Positions 1-7,959 of a DNA stretch of 64,000 nucleotides are shown in pieces. Position 1 is the first letter of the stretch. Every line of letters begins with the position of its first letter. The notes beneath the pieces are model-generated. The model did no database searches, was not told the DNA's origin, and saw only the letters and a program-made list of their open reading frames with translations. Both the position numbers and the translations under genes were made by a program. The stretch lies in assembly GCF_018403225.1 (NCBI RefSeq), contig NZ_BOSG01000001.1, positions 310,001-374,000 of the forward strand, written 5' to 3'. This DNA comes from Paenibacillus sp. J23TS9 (GTDB lineage Bacteria; Bacillota; Bacilli; Paenibacillales; Paenibacillaceae).

Positions 1-23
1 TGCTTGTGTCCGGATGCTGTATG

Positions 24-58
24 AAAAAAAGCCTAGTGAGCTTCTCACTAGGCTTTTT
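24..58. terminator. bidirectional intrinsic terminator
   Basis: A perfect 10-bp stem (31-40 pairs with 44-53, loop CTT) is flanked by an A run on the left and a T run on the right, so it can terminate transcription from either side. It lies just past the end of the leftward lipoprotein gene and would also stop rightward transcription entering from outside the window. Confidence 0.9.
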
Positions 59-109
59 ATTCATTTTATGCAGAAATTGTTGAGTTATGGGGAAAGCTGG
101 CTGATTAAA

Positions 110-682
110 TCAGTGCTTGGAGGTTGGTGCGGCTGGCGGTGCCTGAGTTTTTGTTTTTACATCCTTGGGAAGCTGAGGAATGATGCGTCCGACAATATCG
201 GCCAGCTCGGATGCAAAGCCGGATACAGGCTCGCCTTTTTTGATATGTTGGCCGATTTCAGCAATTCTGTTGGAAAGATCCATATCCGCAGTCACAAGCG
301 CGTTCTTGCCACGAGGATCTTTTCGCAGCGTTTCTGCCACCGAGTATTTGATATTGCCGACCCGGGAGCGGGTAAGCTTGCCGTCGACGTCGATGCCGAC
401 CACAGCGGTATTGCCAAACACGACGACATGTGCTTTTTTGACTCCTGCCACTTTTTCGGCCATGGCTTCGAGATGATCCTTAATGGACAAATTAGTAGTA
501 TCTTCCGCTGCGCGAACGGTTGACTTCCCTGCAGATTTTAACGATACCCGGTTGTGTTCAGTGGAAGCAGCGGACATTCCCTGTTTATTTTGAGGAGAGG
601 GTGATGCATTTTTGTCCTGAGTCTTGTTGTTACAGCCGCTGATGACAGCGAGTGCCAACACGACAAGCATGAGCATTCTCAT
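110..682 (-). CDS. YhcN/YlaJ family sporulation lipoprotein
   Basis: A predicted lipoprotein of 190 residues. The N-terminus has a short hydrophobic signal ending in a lipobox (VISGC), so the mature protein should be anchored by its first cysteine. The C-terminal half carries the alternating strand pattern with KAHVVVFGNTAVVGIDVDG typical of the YhcN/YlaJ family of spore-associated lipoproteins, whose biochemical role is not settled. The start is placed at 682 because AAAGGA lies about 9 nt upstream; a longer reading frame adds eight residues but has no good ribosome site. It is divergent from the PIN/PhoH ATPase gene, the same neighbour as ylaJ-ylaK in Bacillus. Terminator at 24-58 follows it. 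Confidence 0.85.
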   Translation of the reverse strand: MRMLMLVVLALAVISGCNNKTQDKNASPSPQNKQGMSAASTEHNRVSLKSAGKSTVRAAEDTTNLSIKDHLEAMAEKVAGVKKAHVVVFGNTAVVGIDVDGKLTRSRVGNIKYSVAETLRKDPRGKNALVTADMDLSNRIAEIGQHIKKGEPVSGFASELADIVGRIIPQLPKDVKTKTQAPPAAPTSKH

Positions 683-788
683 ATGTGATCGTCCTTTCCA
701 GGTCATAGATTCTAATGCGAATTGTAATTTAGGATGTCCATGACGGAATAATTTATGTGTTCATTATGAGTTAGTGGAGGGAGAAGGT

Positions 789-2120
789 ATGAGAAAGATC
801 TTTGTACTGGATACCAATGTGCTTCTTCATGATCCCGGAGCGATCTATGCGTTTGATGAGCATGAGGTCATCATACCTGCGGTAGTTCTCGAAGAAATTG
901 ATTCCAAGAAGCGTAATGCAGATGAAATTGGACGCAATGCGCGCACGGTATCACGTTTATTGGATCAGCTGAGGGAAAACGGACATCTGCACAGCGGGGT
1001 AGCGCTCTATAATGGCGGAAGCTTAAAGGTTGAACTGAACCACAGAAGTTTTCTCAAGGTCCAGGAGATGTTCGGGGAAATATCCAATGACAACCGTATA
1101 CTCGCCGTGGCCTTGAATTATCATATGGAAGAAACGGTGAAAGAGGAGCCCGATCAGGTGGTCCTTGTCAGCAAAGACGTACTGGTCCGCATTAAGGCTG
1201 ATGTACTGGGGTTAACTACGCAGGATTATTTGTCAGACCGAACTGCCGGACCTGGGGACTTCTACTCAGGCAACCTGAAGCTGAAGGTGCATCCTTCCAT
1301 CATTGATGAGTTTTATTCATACCGGTTTCTGCCGGTCAAGCCACTCAACCTCTCCTATCCGCTTCATCCCCATGAATTTGTGATTTTGAAGGATGAAATG
1401 GGAAGTACAAAGTCGGCGCTTCTGAAGGTTAACACGGAAGGCACAAAGCTGGAGCCGCTCTTTTTGAGCAATGAAGCGGTCTGGGGCATATGTGCGCGCA
1501 ACGCACAACAGCGGATGGCGCTAGAGCTTTTATTGAATGACGACATACCACTTGTGACTATCACAGGTAAGGCGGGCACAGGCAAGACCCTGCTTGCTCT
1601 GGCGGCAGGATTGCTCAAGGTGGAAGATGAGCATAAATATAAAAAGCTGTTGATTGCAAGACCTGTCGTACCCATGGGAAAGGATATTGGATATCTGCCT
1701 GGGGAAAAAGAAGAAAAGCTGCGTCCGTGGATGCAGCCGATCTACGATAACCTCGAGTTTTTATTTGATACTAAAAAGTCCGGGGATATTGATAAAATTC
1801 TGATGGGACTTGGCAGCATTCAGGTAGAGGCGTTAACCTACATCCGCGGCAGATCCATCCCCGGTCAGTTTATCATTATTGATGAGGCACAAAACCTGTC
1901 CCGTCATGAGGTGAAAACCATTGTATCCCGGGTAGGCGAGGGGAGCAAGATCATCCTGATGGGTGACCCTGAGCAAATAGACCATCCTTATCTTGATGCT
2001 TCAAGCAACGGACTCACGTATATTGTGGAGAAATTCAAACAGGAAGGCATCAGTGGACACATTACCTTGGAAAAAGGGGAGCGATCCAAACTGGCACAGC
2101 TGGCTGCCGATTTGCTTTAG
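789..2120 (+). CDS. PIN domain-PhoH family ATPase (YlaK-like)
   Basis: A 443-residue protein with two domains: an N-terminal PIN nuclease fold (residues 1-150, opening FVLDTNVLLHDP with acidic residues expected for metal binding) and a C-terminal PhoH-type P-loop ATPase (Walker A TGKAGTGKT near residue 260, Walker B IIIDEAQN near residue 365). PIN-PhoH fusions are linked to RNA unwinding/cleavage; the Bacillus homologue YlaK has nearly the same length. The start at ATG 789 is preferred because GGAGG lies 8 nt upstream, rather than a GTG five codons earlier that sits inside that site. Paired with the ylaJ-like gene on the opposite strand. Specific RNA target unknown. Confidence 0.9.
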   Translation: MRKIFVLDTNVLLHDPGAIYAFDEHEVIIPAVVLEEIDSKKRNADEIGRNARTVSRLLDQLRENGHLHSGVALYNGGSLKVELNHRSFLKVQEMFGEISNDNRILAVALNYHMEETVKEEPDQVVLVSKDVLVRIKADVLGLTTQDYLSDRTAGPGDFYSGNLKLKVHPSIIDEFYSYRFLPVKPLNLSYPLHPHEFVILKDEMGSTKSALLKVNTEGTKLEPLFLSNEAVWGICARNAQQRMALELLLNDDIPLVTITGKAGTGKTLLALAAGLLKVEDEHKYKKLLIARPVVPMGKDIGYLPGEKEEKLRPWMQPIYDNLEFLFDTKKSGDIDKILMGLGSIQVEALTYIRGRSIPGQFIIIDEAQNLSRHEVKTIVSRVGEGSKIILMGDPEQIDHPYLDASSNGLTYIVEKFKQEGISGHITLEKGERSKLAQLAADLL

Positions 2121-2304
2121 CTCCTGTATTGGATCAGAGTCCTGGATACTTTTGCTCTATGAGCTCTAGGTCCAGGGCTTTTGTCCATGACCGACGTAGG
2201 GTGTGAGTAAAACATTTCCAATAAAAAGTAGGACAAGCGCCCTATCCTTTTGATAAAATAATAAGAGTACGGAATGAGGCATTTGCCAGAGGAGGCCAAA
2301 AGAC

Positions 2305-3561
2305 TTGAAGCGGAAAAATTATTGGTTTTTATTCGCCATCTTGCTGCTGTCGTTAACCAGCTTGTCCCAGGGTCAGAATATGACGCCGGACAACAGCAGC
2401 AGTGAAGAGAGAAAAACAATGTCTTGGAATCCGCAGCCTTCCTCTCCGCAGGATCCTGATGATCAACCGATCCGGGTAATTACCCATCTAAATGAATCCG
2501 ATTACAAAGAACTGCTCGATATAAATGATAATTTCATTCGCGAAACTGGCATTCAGGTTGAGATTAAGAACATACCGGATACGGATGCATACCGGCAACT
2601 GACTGCTGCGCTTGAAGTAGGCGAAGGGCCCGACGTGATGCTAGTGAACAGCCCCTGGATTCGGTCTTTGGCTTCCAGTGGTTACATACTGCCTGCAGAA
2701 TCCTATCAGAGCAGTACAACTGGCAGTGATGTAATCAGTCCGATTTTGCAAATGCTGGAGTGGAATGGATACCAGTGGGGGATCCCTCTGGATATGGATC
2801 CCTATGTGCTTGTTTGGCAGGCGCATGCTTTGCAGACCATAGGAATTCCCGAGATTCCTCAAGCAGGCAAGGAATGGAAAGATCTGCTCGTCAAGCAGGA
2901 AAACCGCAAGGATAAGAAGCTGATTGCACTTCCCGCAGGAGATGCCTATGCTTTTGCCGCTTTGATGGGGGGGATGGGAACAGATCCGTCCAATCCAACC
3001 AATGAAGGGCTTGAATCGTTAAGCAAACTCCGTCCTGGAATACAGTTTATAGAAGCGGGTAAGATGCAGGAAGCATGGACAAGCCTGAAGGATGAAGGAT
3101 TGGTTATGGTAGCTATGTCTGCTTCATCAGCGACAAAGGAAAGAAAGGGAAACGGAATGCTGGAGCTCCGCCTTCCTGAACAGCTTTATGCTGAAAATCC
3201 ATTTTTACTCCGCGGGAGATCCTATGCCGTCTCCGCCCAGGTACAGCATCCACAGAATGCTGCAGATTGGATTGCCTACATGACTTCAGATATGTCCCAG
3301 AGGCTTTGGTCCGACACAACGGGGTATTTGCCTGTTTTGAAGGAAATGTATCAGGGGGATCAATTCCAATGGCTCCAGCAGCCAGTGCGTCTTGATCGGC
3401 TGCTGAAGCCTACAGATGGAGCAGCAGAGGCTGGTGCATTGCAATCAAAGTGGGATGTTTTCTCAAAGGCTGCGAAGCTTCTTTTGACCGGTAAAAGTAC
3501 CGAACAGGAATACAGGGAGGCCCTGGAAGGCCGCCCTAAAGAGAAATCATCCAATGAATAA
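2305..3561 (+). CDS. extracellular solute-binding protein (sugar-type ABC)
   Basis: A 418-residue exported protein with an N-terminal hydrophobic signal (residues about 6-24, no lipobox cysteine) followed by a family-1 solute-binding fold: GEGPDVMLVNSPW near residue 110, a mid-protein WGIPLDMDPYVLVWQ segment, and C-terminal AADWIAYMTS typical of sugar-binding proteins. The start is TTG with GAGGAGG 9 nt upstream. No permease or ATPase genes lie beside it, so its partner transporter must be elsewhere or it acts as a sensor-type binding protein. The ligand cannot be deduced. It runs convergently into the coiled-coil gene, with only 28 nt between stop codons. Confidence 0.75.
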   Translation: MKRKNYWFLFAILLLSLTSLSQGQNMTPDNSSSEERKTMSWNPQPSSPQDPDDQPIRVITHLNESDYKELLDINDNFIRETGIQVEIKNIPDTDAYRQLTAALEVGEGPDVMLVNSPWIRSLASSGYILPAESYQSSTTGSDVISPILQMLEWNGYQWGIPLDMDPYVLVWQAHALQTIGIPEIPQAGKEWKDLLVKQENRKDKKLIALPAGDAYAFAALMGGMGTDPSNPTNEGLESLSKLRPGIQFIEAGKMQEAWTSLKDEGLVMVAMSASSATKERKGNGMLELRLPEQLYAENPFLLRGRSYAVSAQVQHPQNAADWIAYMTSDMSQRLWSDTTGYLPVLKEMYQGDQFQWLQQPVRLDRLLKPTDGAAEAGALQSKWDVFSKAAKLLLTGKSTEQEYREALEGRPKEKSSNE

Positions 3562-3589
3562 GGATGATGTGCAATGATGGCATGTTAGC

Positions 3590-4690
3590 CTACATAGACA
3601 GCTTTAACGTGACATGAAGAACCTGGTTGGTACTGGTTACTTCTGTAGCTTTGACAAATGATACAATTTGCTGCGGATAAAAGCCAAGGTCAAATTCATT
3701 TTCCAGCTGGCGGCAGGTTGTATCCGGAAGCTCCAGCCCGTTGAATATAAGCTTGTCGACATGGAACAGAATCGAATTCTCAGGCTCATTCTCAACGCTG
3801 TAATGCCCTTCCACCTGCAGACTTAAATTACCGCTCTCGCCCTCTGCGATGACTTTATTGTCGTTGAAATGGAAAGAAAAATTATTGAAAAGTTCATTTT
3901 TACTCTTTAGAAAGTCGTTCAGATCATCTTCCTGGATTTCGATGGAGTATGTGGTGCCGTTCGTCCGGATGGCTCCTTTTTTATTTTGAATAAATTCAGG
4001 CAGGTCATTCATGGCGGATGAGAGCGCTGAGAAATACCGCTTAACTTCATACATTCCGACATTTTCCCAATATGCAGTAAATTCCTTGATCATTTTTTTC
4101 ATGGCCTCAGGGTCGCTGCTGTCCGCAATGCTGCTGTCCAGATCCTTTTGCAGTGCCAGTACCCGGTCTCTTTGCTTCAGGAGATTGTCCTTGATTGTGG
4201 TGAGCTGGGCGTAGGATTTCTCCATCTGCTGCTGTGTTTCTTTAATGCTCTGGTACTGAGACTGGTACGCATCGAGCACCATTGCGTCCTGATCCATGAT
4301 CATTTCATAATAGCTGTATATTTCTAAAAGATTGCTTATGTTTTTGGCTGAAAAGAGAATGGTAAATAGATTGTCCCTTTCACCCATGTAATAGGAACGT
4401 ATTACGGTTCCTGCACGCTCCTGGCGGCTCTTGATTTGTTGCTGCTTCTCTTCAAGCTGAACCTGAAGTTTTTCTATTTCTGTCTGAGTTTGGTCCTGCT
4501 GGCGGGTGATCCGTTCAATTTCATGGTCAATTTCTACGATAGAGAGGCTTTTTTGCAGCATTTGCTGCTGGTCGGCGTTCTCTGGTTTTACGGGATCAGC
4601 AAGAAGATTATGCTCCGGATGCAGCAGTGAGAGGAACAGAAGCGGCAGAAGCAGATATATTAGGCGCACATGTTTTTTAGCGGCCTTCAC
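3590..4690 (-). CDS. exported coiled-coil protein (CwlO/PcsB N-terminal-like)
   Basis: A 366-residue protein with a signal segment (LIYLLLPLLFLSLLHP) and long Gln/Glu/Lys-rich coiled coils over residues about 45-200, including GTVIRSYYMGERDNLFTILFSAKNISNLL. That stretch resembles the coiled-coil half of peptidoglycan hydrolase regulators such as CwlO/PcsB. The C-terminal about 150 residues form a separate beta-rich domain that I do not recognise; no NlpC/P60, CHAP or other catalytic cysteine/histidine motif is visible. The GTG start at 4690 follows a very strong GGAGGGGAGGAGG site, so the 29 extra codons upstream are not used. Probably acts outside the membrane on the cell wall; function is inferred only from the coiled coil. 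Confidence 0.65.
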   Translation of the reverse strand: MKAAKKHVRLIYLLLPLLFLSLLHPEHNLLADPVKPENADQQQMLQKSLSIVEIDHEIERITRQQDQTQTEIEKLQVQLEEKQQQIKSRQERAGTVIRSYYMGERDNLFTILFSAKNISNLLEIYSYYEMIMDQDAMVLDAYQSQYQSIKETQQQMEKSYAQLTTIKDNLLKQRDRVLALQKDLDSSIADSSDPEAMKKMIKEFTAYWENVGMYEVKRYFSALSSAMNDLPEFIQNKKGAIRTNGTTYSIEIQEDDLNDFLKSKNELFNNFSFHFNDNKVIAEGESGNLSLQVEGHYSVENEPENSILFHVDKLIFNGLELPDTTCRQLENEFDLGFYPQQIVSFVKATEVTSTNQVLHVTLKLSM

Positions 4691-4816
4691 AGATCCTCCT
4701 CCCCTCCAGGCAAGTCTAGTCTTGGACAACGGTTTTACATACCTCATGTAAATATATGCTTGTTTAAAAAATATCATCCCTCTCTTTTCAACCTTGAGGG
4801 GGATGTTGAAACAAAG

Positions 4817-4858
4817 AAAAAAAGACGGACCGGCAGCGATGTCGGATCGTCTTTTTTT
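4817..4858. terminator. intrinsic terminator, bidirectional
   Basis: Arms at 4817-4827 and 4848-4858 (A7GACG and CGTCT7) close an imperfect hairpin with matching A and T runs. It follows the leftward DUF2626 gene and insulates it from the coiled-coil gene further left. Confidence 0.8.
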
Positions 4859-4886
4859 GGTAACTCTTCAAGCGAATGATCGGTAA

Positions 4887-5123
4887 CTACAGCGGTAGAC
4901 CCATTTTAAAGACTGTCCAGTAGCTGAAACCGGTAAATGTCACGATCATATAGCCCCAGAAGAGAAGAATGTAGGTTTTTTCCGTAAATTTCAGATATCC
5001 CAAAATCACGAAAAATGCTGTCTGCAAGAAGAACAACAGAGCCATTTCCACCATGTTCCCGGCAAATGCCATCAAACCGATAGCAAGTGTAAAGAAGCCC
5101 AGTACTCGAAACATGCGTGCCAC
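4887..5123 (-). CDS. DUF2626 family small membrane protein
   Basis: A 78-residue, strongly hydrophobic protein beginning VARMFRVLGF with about three membrane segments and the C-terminal FTGFSYWTVFKMG. It fits the DUF2626 (YqgY-like) family of small Bacillales membrane proteins of unknown function. The GTG start at 5123 sits 7 nt after AAGGAGAGGGGG; an upstream ATG at 5159 lacks a site. It has its own terminator and is probably monocistronic. Confidence 0.7.
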   Translation of the reverse strand: MARMFRVLGFFTLAIGLMAFAGNMVEMALLFFLQTAFFVILGYLKFTEKTYILLFWGYMIVTFTGFSYWTVFKMGLPL

Positions 5124-5586
5124 GTAGTATCCCCCTCTCCTTATGTACGGTCGTAGCATTACTACACATCATTATAACGTTAACCCAAAAATGTGTAAAC
5201 GAAAAGTCTTGAACAATTATGAATTTTTTGAGTTTCCCTATAGATTACAGAATTTATTGAATTCCAGCGAAAGCTGGATAATTCTATAATCGCAAGGAAA
5301 GCAACAACTAAGGGTGGTCCGTCTACTGTGAATTACATCAATAACGGGCTTTCCTTATTATTGTGATCATTGCTAAAGAAAGTATTCAAGCTGGGTACGT
5401 TTATTTTCCACCGGAATAAGTATGAGCTATTTAAAATTTGGCAATACAATTTAGTATCAAATAGATTCTATGAACTCTATGAGAAGCATAGAAATGAAAA
5501 TAAGCAGCTGTTATACCTCATTCAAGCCCGGAAAGAAGGGTTATGGAGACGGTTATTTTAGGATGTTGTTAGGAGGGTTTGGTTGC
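5124..5586. other. 463-nt gene-free interval with nested inverted repeats
   Basis: A relatively A+T-rich spacer between divergent genes, holding promoters for both sides. Visible structure: a CCAGC-GAAA-GCTGG hairpin at about 5265-5278 and a 9-bp inverted repeat (AAGGAAAGC 5294-5302 with GCTTTCCTT 5348-5356). A possible sigmaA promoter for the rightward regulator is TTGGCA (5438-5443), 18-nt spacer, TAGATT. A 63-codon frame at 5370-5561 has no ribosome site. I recognise no known RNA. Confidence 0.4.
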
Positions 5587-6237
5587 ATGACAGCAGTAAG
5601 ACAAGATGCATGGAGCACAGAAGATGATCTTATTTTAGCGGAGGTAACGTTAAGGCATATCCGCGAAGGAAGCACGCAGCTCGCTGCTTTCGAGGAAGTT
5701 GGAGAGAAAATCGGCAGGACATCCGCAGCCTGTGGTTTCCGATGGAACAGCTGTGTCCGTAAAAAGTATGAGGAAGCGATCAGCCTTGCCAAAACGCAGC
5801 GGCAGAAGAGAAGCTATTACAAAAAACAACCGGCGAATCCACTGCAAGTGGCAGCTCTAGGTGGTTTGAGTGAAGTTGAGGCAGGATATTTCAAGATCGA
5901 GGGTGCAAGCGAAGAGTCGTTATCCATCGATGCAGTCATTCGCTTCTTGCGCCAATGGAAAGGGAATTTGCAGGAAAATGGCCGTCAGCTGAAAATGCTT
6001 GAGAAGGAGCTCCGGGAGAAGGAAGAGGAGCTGGCTAACTTGAGAAGAGTTAATGAACAGCTGAACAAGGAAGTCAGCGAAGTCCAGACGGATTACCGGG
6101 TTGTGAACGATGATTACAAAGCGCTGATCCAAATAATGGACCGGGCGCGCCGGCTTGCTTTTTTAACAGAAGAAGAGGAAGAGCTGAAGACTCGGTTTAA
6201 AATGGATGCGAACGGTAATCTCGAGCGCATTGAGTAG
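5587..6237 (+). CDS. RsfA/YlbO family prespore-type transcriptional regulator
   Basis: A 216-residue DNA-binding protein. The N-terminal 70 residues form a Myb/SANT-like helix-turn-helix (WSTEDDLILAEVTLRHI... RTSAACGFRWNS) characteristic of RsfA, the forespore regulator that fine-tunes sigmaF genes in Bacillus. The C-terminal half is a long coiled coil (residues about 120-200) probably for dimerisation. ATG 5587 is chosen because AGGAGG lies 10 nt upstream; the longer frame from 5470 has no site. In Bacillus subtilis the paralogue ylbO likewise lies near a panE-like gene and upstream of bshC and mraZ, so the order here is ancestral. A terminator follows at 6255-6308. Confidence 0.85.
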   Translation: MTAVRQDAWSTEDDLILAEVTLRHIREGSTQLAAFEEVGEKIGRTSAACGFRWNSCVRKKYEEAISLAKTQRQKRSYYKKQPANPLQVAALGGLSEVEAGYFKIEGASEESLSIDAVIRFLRQWKGNLQENGRQLKMLEKELREKEEELANLRRVNEQLNKEVSEVQTDYRVVNDDYKALIQIMDRARRLAFLTEEEEELKTRFKMDANGNLERIE

Positions 6238-6254
6238 GCGTAAATCATAAAGTC

Positions 6255-6308
6255 AAAACCCGAACACCCGTCCGGATGAGCGAAATTTAAGCGCTCCGAA
6301 CGGGTTTT
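6255..6308 (+). terminator. intrinsic terminator after rsfA-like gene
   Basis: AAAACCCG (6255-6262) pairs with CGGGTTTT (6301-6308), enclosing a second small stem (CGGATGAGCG with GCGCTCCG), and is followed by a short T run. Confidence 0.75.
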
Positions 6309-6439
6309 TCCGTGTCTATAGGTGTATTTGGAGTTTGCTGCAAGCGTTCATCAGACTTTTTTCTCGTATCAAGGCGTAAACATGCTATATAATATTTTTA
6401 GATGGTATAAGCACCACAGTACAGAAGACAGGTGATACG

Positions 6440-7420
6440 ATGATTATAGATCTGGTTGGAGGAGGCTCGCTGGGCCTTTTATACGGCGGCAAGCTCGCAG
6501 CAGCGGGAGTTAATGTCCGTTTATGGTGCAGAAGCGCCCAACAATCGGAGGAGCTGCGATCCAAGGGGATTTCAGTTGTGAATACATATGGAGAAACCGA
6601 GTGTTTGGCAGAGCCGGGAACTTTTGCAGCGGGCATCATTGATGATTTTGCGGCTCATTGGATGCAGGAACCCGGCGAGTGGATTTTCTTGATGACCAAG
6701 CAAAAGGACACTGAAGAGGTATGCGCAAGGTCTGCAGGGCAGCTCGCAAAGGACAAGTCTGCCGCAGATCAGCTTCCGGGCGTTGTCTGTTTTCAAAACG
6801 GATATGGCCATATGGAGCGATTAGCGGGTATTTTGCCAGGCTGGCCACTATATGCGGCTATCACAACTGAAGGAGCGAAGCGAACGGCTCCGTATGAAGT
6901 ACGGCATGCAGGAACAGGTACGACATGGATTGGGGTCCCCGTACAGCAACAAGTCGGGACAGAAATAACCCCATATGCTGAAAATATGGTGAAAACGCTG
7001 CAAAAAGCAGGATTTTCGGCCATTTTATCGAATGACATCGATAGCAGAATTTACCGGAAGCTAATCATCAATGCGGTCATCAATCCGCTCACCGCGCTGT
7101 GGAACATTCCAAACGGCGAGCTGCTTGCATCAGACAAGCGGATACAGATCATGAAGATGCTGCTAAATGAAGCACTCGCTGTTTATGAAGCATGCGGCAT
7201 TCCCTATGAAGAGGATATGTGGGAACAAATCATGGAAGTGTGCACTTCGACCGCAGGCAACACATCTTCCATGCTGAAGGATGTTCAGGCAGGCGCCCCA
7301 ACAGAGGTAGATTGGATTAATGGTAGTATTGCAGCTCTTGCAGAAAAGGCCGGCATGCACGCCGTGGCCCATGAAATGCTAACCGGCCTCATTAAAGGTC
7401 TCACGATAAGAGAGGTGTGA
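6440..7420 (+). CDS. ketopantoate reductase family protein (PanE/ApbA-like)
   Basis: A 326-residue NADP-dependent reductase. The N-terminus has the dinucleotide-binding loop GGGSLGLLYGGKLA (residues 7-20); the middle holds the conserved lysine segment (SRIYRKLIINAVINPLTALWN, about residues 205-225) and the C-terminus the family EVDWINGSIAALAEKAG pattern. Members reduce 2-dehydropantoate to pantoate for coenzyme A synthesis, but Bacillus genomes carry paralogues (such as YlbQ, in this same location) whose substrate is unproven, so I name only the family. AGGTGAT precedes the ATG. It is translationally close to the DUF3397 gene. Confidence 0.8.
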   Translation: MIIDLVGGGSLGLLYGGKLAAAGVNVRLWCRSAQQSEELRSKGISVVNTYGETECLAEPGTFAAGIIDDFAAHWMQEPGEWIFLMTKQKDTEEVCARSAGQLAKDKSAADQLPGVVCFQNGYGHMERLAGILPGWPLYAAITTEGAKRTAPYEVRHAGTGTTWIGVPVQQQVGTEITPYAENMVKTLQKAGFSAILSNDIDSRIYRKLIINAVINPLTALWNIPNGELLASDKRIQIMKMLLNEALAVYEACGIPYEEDMWEQIMEVCTSTAGNTSSMLKDVQAGAPTEVDWINGSIAALAEKAGMHAVAHEMLTGLIKGLTIREV

Positions 7421-7425
7421 ATCAT

Positions 7426-7815
7426 TTGGATTTGTTGAAAAATTCATTTATCTTTCTGAGCATTCTTCCGTTTTTTCCATTTTTGCTCGTATACTTTATC
7501 CATTATTGGTGGAAACATAACAAGAAGACCTCACTTAAGCTTGCCATGGATGTAACGACGCTGTTTTTGATTATTTCGGTTTCGGCATTATTCAATCTCA
7601 CCTTTGATTCAAGGTTTGGTTTTTACTTGATATTACTGCTTCTATTAATAGCGATTGGTCTGATCGGCAGTGCACAAAACCGTCTCAAGGGCAGGATTGA
7701 CGTCCAAAAAATGGCGAAACTAATATGGAGAATGTCCTTTATCATCATGAGCTTCAGCTATCTTCTTTTTACAGTAATTGGTTTTTTAAAATACATATTC
7801 ATAACAATGTCTTAA
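7426..7815 (+). CDS. DUF3397 family membrane protein
   Basis: A small integral membrane protein of about 129 residues with four hydrophobic segments and few charged loops, matching the DUF3397 family found beside the dcw region of Bacillales. No catalytic motif is visible. The start is uncertain: a GTG at 7417 overlaps the stop of the previous gene, but the AGAGGTG at 7411-7417 is correctly spaced for the TTG at 7426, which I prefer. Likely co-transcribed with the reductase gene. Confidence 0.65.
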   Translation: MDLLKNSFIFLSILPFFPFLLVYFIHYWWKHNKKTSLKLAMDVTTLFLIISVSALFNLTFDSRFGFYLILLLLLIAIGLIGSAQNRLKGRIDVQKMAKLIWRMSFIIMSFSYLLFTVIGFLKYIFITMS

Positions 7816-7959
7816 GTAAATATGCATTGTTTATAAAAGGAAAAGTAGACTATATTTGAGCTGTGCAAGGTTTTTTCTTTGATTTTGGTATAGATTTTTT
7901 TGACCACTGGTTGTATAATCATTAACCATACACTTAAATAACCTTAGGGGGATTACAGC

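Noticed and set aside
2124..2190. Hairpin after the PhoH-like gene as a terminator
   Set aside because: The arms (about GTCCTGGA with TCCAGGGC) are imperfect and no T run is placed right; not convincing.
5370..5561. 63-codon frame before the rsfA-like gene
   Set aside because: TTG start with no ribosome site, no recognisable family, and it overlaps the probable promoter of the next gene.
7896..7919. TTGACC and TATAAT upstream of oppA as a promoter pair
   Set aside because: The two hexamers are only about 8 nt apart; TATAAT may be a -10, but the -35 is not TTGACC.
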